From: Phytophthora quininea | Taxonomy: Eukaryota > Oomycota > Peronosporomycetes > Peronosporales > Peronosporaceae | Reading direction: 5' to 3' | NCBI GenBank assembly: GCA_011947345.1 | Contig: JAAVTG010000562.1 | Location: 62,001 to 126,000 of the forward strand | DNA length: 64,000 nucleotides | Part shown: in pieces, positions 60,545-64,000 of the stretch | Position numbering within the stretch: the first letter of the stretch is position 1 | Layout: every line of letters begins with the position of its first letter | Notes under the pieces: generated by a model | Seen by the model: only the letters and a program-made list of their open reading frames with translations | Told to the model about the DNA's origin: nothing | Database searches by the model: none | Translations under genes and position numbers: made by a program

Positions 60545-60976
60545 TTAGTGGATACCGTTGTCGAGGTTGTAGAGCTTGAACAGCTTGTTAAATCTCTGCC
60601 AACCGGGGTCCTTTGGGTCGTAGAATTTGTTACCAACCTCGTCGATGTGCGTGAATTTGACGCCCATGCCGGCGAGGATCTCGTCGTGATCTTCGCCCCT
60701 TTGCAACGCCTTATAAACGTTGATATCCTCTTTGATTTTATTCTTGCCTGCCACTAGCTTGGCCTTGGTTCCTTTGAGCTTGGTCTGGACTTTTCCGAGC
60801 TTGGCGTCGACTTGCTGTAGCTTGCTCCTCGCAGAATCGATGATTCCTCTCTCTTCGATGCTGTCGTTTCCAGCAGCTCTGAGTGAGCGTTGAGCAATAT
60901 TCCCAACAGCAGCTGTAGTGAGGAGCACGGCCATACAGACCGCCACGACGTAGAGCCCACGCATGACTATTAGCAC
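60545..60976 (-). CDS. RxLR-EER effector-like secreted protein
   Basis: 143 codons from 60976. The fifth codon (ATG 60964, M-R-G-L-Y) is the better start because it begins the family signal peptide. From it: signal peptide 1-21, R-S-L-R at 26-29, E-E-R at 37-39. Lys-rich helical middle, then V-Y-K-A-L-Q-R-G-E-D-H-D-E-I-L and Y-D-P-K-D-P-G-W as in its paralogues. Intact. Secreted; host target unknown. Confidence 0.88.
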   Translation of the reverse strand: MLIVMRGLYVVAVCMAVLLTTAAVGNIAQRSLRAAGNDSIEERGIIDSARSKLQQVDAKLGKVQTKLKGTKAKLVAGKNKIKEDINVYKALQRGEDHDEILAGMGVKFTHIDEVGNKFYDPKDPGWQRFNKLFKLYNLDNGIH

Positions 60977-61595
60977 AAGAGGGTCGGGTGATGTCTAGCA
61001 AATTAGCGAGTGATGTCCTTAAACCACTTGAGAAAACCACTGAAGTCTCCACGGTGTGCAGACACAGCTGCAGTACAAGGAAGAGTTCTTTTAATCAGCT
61101 GGCTTTAGCACTTCTAACGTCCAGGACCATAAGATAAACAGTCATAATCCCTCCTGGAATAGCCCGGAACCTGCATTCATGACCAGGGAGGGATCTGTAG
61201 TGGATGATTATGGTAGTTTGATGGCAAAGACTCTTTGTGGAATGGAGTTCGACGTTTCCAGTGGCGAAGCAGAAACTGTTTGGTGCATGCATCTCCCCAT
61301 ACAACGCGTTCTTCAAAGCATCTGTATAAATTACCGTAATCCTTATGTGCTTCCAGACGTTGGTTCACTGCTGAATTGACCAATGGAAACTCTTGAAAAT
61401 AGGTATGACCAAAATGTCATACAAAGACTAGGTCAAAACGAAGATAAGTGATTGGGAATATATAATATGGCTGTCTGGAAGCACATAAGGATTGCGGTAA
61501 CGCGTCATCATGATATCCGAAAGTCTTGAGTTGACAACCGACATCTCACTCACTCTGCGACTTCCCCAGCAGAACGTGCACCGGCCTATCAACTC
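60977..61595. other. Intergenic stretch between two effector genes
   Basis: About 620 bp between divergent effector genes, so it should hold both promoters. It contains CTTATGTGCTTCCAGA near 61343 and its inverted counterpart near 61477, suggesting a small inverted repeat. No coding signal. Confidence 0.4.
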
Positions 61596-62029
61596 ATGCG
61601 TGGGCTCTACCTTTTGACCATTCTCTTGGTCGTGCTCTTCGCGTCCTCTTGTGCCGACAATATCGAGCAACGATCGCTCCGCGTTGCTGTCGAAGATGAC
61701 ACGGAAGAGAGAGGAGTCCGCGACGTTCTGAACAGTCTGAAGACCAAGGTAAAGGGCAAGTACCAATCGACCAAAATGAGCCTGAAAAACCTGAAGATCA
61801 AGCTCATGGCCAAGTACAAGGCCGCCAAGACGAACGCCAAAGAGGCCTGGAGCGACATCAAGATCTACAACGCGCTTCGGAAGGGAAAGGACCAAGACGA
61901 AATTCTTACCAAAATGGGGTCAAGCCGTCGTTTGTCGACTCGCAGGGCACCAAGTTCTACGACCCGAAGGACCCGCTCTGGCAGAAGTTCGACAAGGTGT
62001 ACAGAGAAGCCTACCCCAATGGACTCTAG
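61596..62029 (+). pseudogene. RxLR-EER effector-like gene, frame broken near the end
   Basis: Start ATG 61596 (M-R-G-L-Y-L-L). Signal peptide 1-20, R-S-L-R at 26-29, E-E-R at 37-39, a Lys-rich helical middle and the Y-N-A-L-R-K-G-K-D-Q-D-E-I-L block. At GGGG 61916-61919 the frame changes; the family's final block lies in the -1 frame and closes at TAG 62027-62029. The unshifted frame runs on to 62342 through a SINE and has no coding character there. A one-base read error could explain it. Confidence 0.8.
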
Positions 62030-62124
62030 AGCTTGCCACAGAAGTGAACCACAACATTTTTTTCAATGCGTTCACACTTTTGTTAAAACAAATAAAACAG
62101 AGCGCGCTTCTTCCGTTGGACTTG

Positions 62125-62225
62125 GGCCTCCTGGTGGTCCAGTGGGTTGCGTATACAACTCACAAAATTCATCCCTCCGGTTGGGGTTCGAGTCCCTGCG
62201 GGGCTGCCGGGCCGCTAGCCATCCC
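62125..62225 (+). repeat. tRNA-derived SINE head, copy 3
   Basis: GGCCTCCTGGTGGTCCAGTG through B box GGTTCGAGTCC; diverges after GCTGCCGGGCCG, so only the head is present. Directly downstream of the 61596 effector. Confidence 0.65.
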
Positions 62226-62584
62226 AGAAATATCTTGTCGAGTGGCAGAAAAATATCGGGTGCGCCTATAGTTAATAGTAGCACTGTAGGAAGTACTGTA
62301 TACCGGACAATTCGCGATGGAGTATCCGATCGCCAGTATTGAGCAAGTAACTAAAATGTCGAAAACAAACCCCTATCGTCGATCAGAGAATTTGTATCTC
62401 ATTTGGAATTTTCGATGCCGGACGATTACGATCATTTTCTGTTACCACTCCGTTCAACATCTTGATCCTCTCTGGTTGTCATAATGCTGTATATGTAGCT
62501 GGTATCGAATGCATTTTTTCGGAAATTAGTCTTATCAAAGACGAACATCATGCTCTTTTCTAAGTTGAGTAACTTGCTTCCTGG
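62226..62584. other. No supported feature
   Basis: About 360 bp with no coding signal or recognised repeat. Confidence 0.3.
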
Positions 62585-62812
62585 TTGTTCATATGGTTTG
62601 GGGGGTCTTAGATATTCTGAAATCTGATCTGTTGAATGATGATTGAATTTGAATGGGATATTTGAATGTATAGTTTATCTTTTCCTTTCTTCTGGATGTT
62701 TTCTGTAGGCCCTCGGCCCGGCAGCCCCCGCAGGGACTCGAACCCCAACCGGAAGGATGAACTTCGTGAGTTGTACACACAATTCACTGGACCACCACGA
62801 GACCCCAAGCTC
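62585..62812 (-). repeat. tRNA-derived SINE, copy 4
   Basis: Full-length on the minus strand: GGTCTCGTGGTGGTCCAGTG head, B box, body, and tail CAGGAAGCAAGTTA. Confidence 0.7.
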
Positions 62813-63123
62813 TTTTGTAAGTAATGCACCCAATTCAAGTGAGTGATACTTTCACTAGTACGATACTACTACGCTTGTACGCGAAGCTACTCTCCAGTCT
62901 TGCTACCATGATTTCCTCTGCGTCCACATCGTAGTTGGGGGCAAAGTCATATACTTTGCTTCAGATTGTCCCGTGGGCGTGGTGAGGCGGGATAGTCCGC
63001 GACGAAAAAGCGGGGTGAGGCTGAAGTCTACTTTTCAATTGCTGGCGGAGGTTTCTGTTCTAACTTCGGAGCCTCCCGTCCCGGAGAACGAATCGTCCCT
63101 TATCGGTCTGATCCCAATACCTT
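62813..63123. other. No supported feature
   Basis: About 310 bp; a plus-strand ORF from 62973 is not recognised and runs into the LINE fragment out of frame. Confidence 0.3.
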
Positions 63124-63735
63124 TAAGCTGCTATGGTGGCAAAAAGAATTGTTACTTTTTTGGAAAGTGCAAACTGCTATGTTTTGCACGCCACATGGAG
63201 ACTGCGAAATGACATTCATTTCCGTGAGACGGAGGCAAAAATGGCTAACGTCGCTAATCTGGAAAGTTCCTTTAAGATGCACTACCACTAACAAATGGAA
63301 GGGCTCTTGATCGTTGCAGTGCAGGATGAAAAGTGACCATTGTGATGAAAGCGTGCAGAGCATGCCTTCCTAATCTAGCACCTACAGAAGCACCGTTCTA
63401 GAACTCTGGAAGCATCGATATCAACACTCTTGTCTTGCGAGTTGCCTTGTACTGTCTGCGACAGAGCAGATCAGCGGCAAATCCTCAACACTACCAACTC
63501 GTTTACCAGCATGCGACGGATCTCCTTTACGACTGCTCACTGATTGCAGAACTAGTCCGGCGATTGGGGTTTGATTCCCCGAAGGGAATTCTTTTAGAAC
63601 GGCCGCAGAGTATTTGGATCCCGCGAGTTTAGCTGAATTCTGCGAATGGATTCTTGATTAGATAGATTGTCTAAGCTACACCTTCCAGACGAGAGAATCC
63701 ACTAACTAGTTAATCAAATCATTTCAACTCAACTT
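63124..63735 (+). mobile_element. LINE 3'-end fragment, interrupted by solo LTR
   Basis: Nearly the same sequence as 46190-46600 on both sides of the solo LTR at 63287-63490, including the C-terminal coding block I-W-I-P-R-V and the 3' UTR up to TTTCAACTCAACTTT. Confidence 0.72.
63287..63490 (-). repeat. Solo LTR, third copy
   Basis: Same 204-bp LTR, inserted in a LINE 3' end with target duplication CTACC at 63282-63286 and 63491-63495. Confidence 0.8.
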
Positions 63736-63911
63736 TAAGCTGCTATTGACGTCAGACTTGTCGCTACCATTCCATGAACAACGAACTCGTTAACTCCTCA
63801 ACCACAAAAAGGCGCAGATCAAAACCGATTGGGCTGTAAACACAAATTGATAGGCGCTGATCATCTCGCGTTTGATTCCTCTTGAATTTCAGGCAAGCAA
63901 ATTACGGTCAG
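63736..63911. other. No supported feature
   Basis: Short stretch between the LINE end and the cut effector-like gene; nothing recognised. Confidence 0.3.
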
Positions 63912-64000
63912 TTAGCGCTGATAGCCAACGCTGTCCGGGTCAAAGAACGTGGTGCCCTTGGAATCGAAGAATTAATGTTTAACTCCAGGATCGTGTCTTG
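63912..64000 (-). pseudogene. C-terminal end of an RxLR-family effector gene, cut by the window
   Basis: The minus strand from 64000 shows D-T-I-L, then in another frame F-D-S-K-G-T-T-F-F-D-P-D-S ending at TAA 63912-63914. These are the order and spacing of the last blocks in the paralogues at 58477, 60545 and 61596. The frame changes between the two blocks, so it is either decayed or missing a base. Signal peptide and RxLR would lie outside the window. Confidence 0.55.

Noticed and set aside
61596..62342. A 248-residue effector protein
   Set aside because: After 61919 the frame is Arg/Ser-rich shadow sequence and runs through a SINE. The family's conserved end lies in the -1 frame with a stop at 62027.
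1..64000. CRISPR arrays, rRNA genes or bacterial operons
   Set aside because: No regularly spaced direct repeats, no rRNA signature, and genes with short introns show a eukaryotic genome.

Overview
The window looks like a gene-poor, repeat-dense part of an oomycete genome, most probably Phytophthora or a close relative. The main evidence is a set of small secreted proteins with an RxLR motif followed by EER. Supporting evidence is short introns (53-60 nt), one host gene with a clear animal/protist homologue (DNAJC11 type), and large Ty3/gypsy and Ty1/copia elements that dominate the sequence.

Layout. 1-2160 and 33774-35981 are the two halves of a minus-strand Ty3/gypsy element (Gypsy-C). It is cut inside its reverse transcriptase by a plus-strand giant Ty3/gypsy element, Gypsy-A (2161-33773; 1613-bp LTRs; 5-bp target duplication AGTAG). 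Gypsy-A is itself cut between protease and reverse transcriptase by a second giant element, Gypsy-B (10082-24494; about 1072-bp LTRs; 4-bp target duplication CGAT). A and B share one plan: a very long Gag, a -1 frameshift site at the gag-pol border, protease, RT, two RNase H domains, integrase with chromodomain, and then a long gene on the opposite strand between pol and the 3' LTR. The two opposite-strand genes are recognisably homologous to each other; I do not recognise the family.

36984-54566 is a large inverted repeat (arms 36984-44836 and 46735-54566, spacer 44837-46734). Each arm carries a Ty1/copia element, a scrap of the DNAJC11-like gene, a tRNA-derived SINE, a solo LTR, a hAT transposase fragment, a fold-back element and an RxLR effector gene. 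The arms are nearly identical, but the two effector copies differ strongly in their C-terminal halves. The spacer holds two head-to-head LINE 3' ends.

55010-57063 holds the full DNAJC11-like J-protein gene (minus strand, four exons). 57667-64000 holds further RxLR effector genes (57667, 58477, 60545, 61596 and a cut one at the right edge) among SINE, LINE and solo-LTR fragments.

Almost every reading-frame break, in host gene, effectors and transposons alike, is a single missing base at a short homopolymer, usually of G or C. This points to systematic base-call error as well as, or instead of, real decay; many 'broken' genes here may be intact in the organism.
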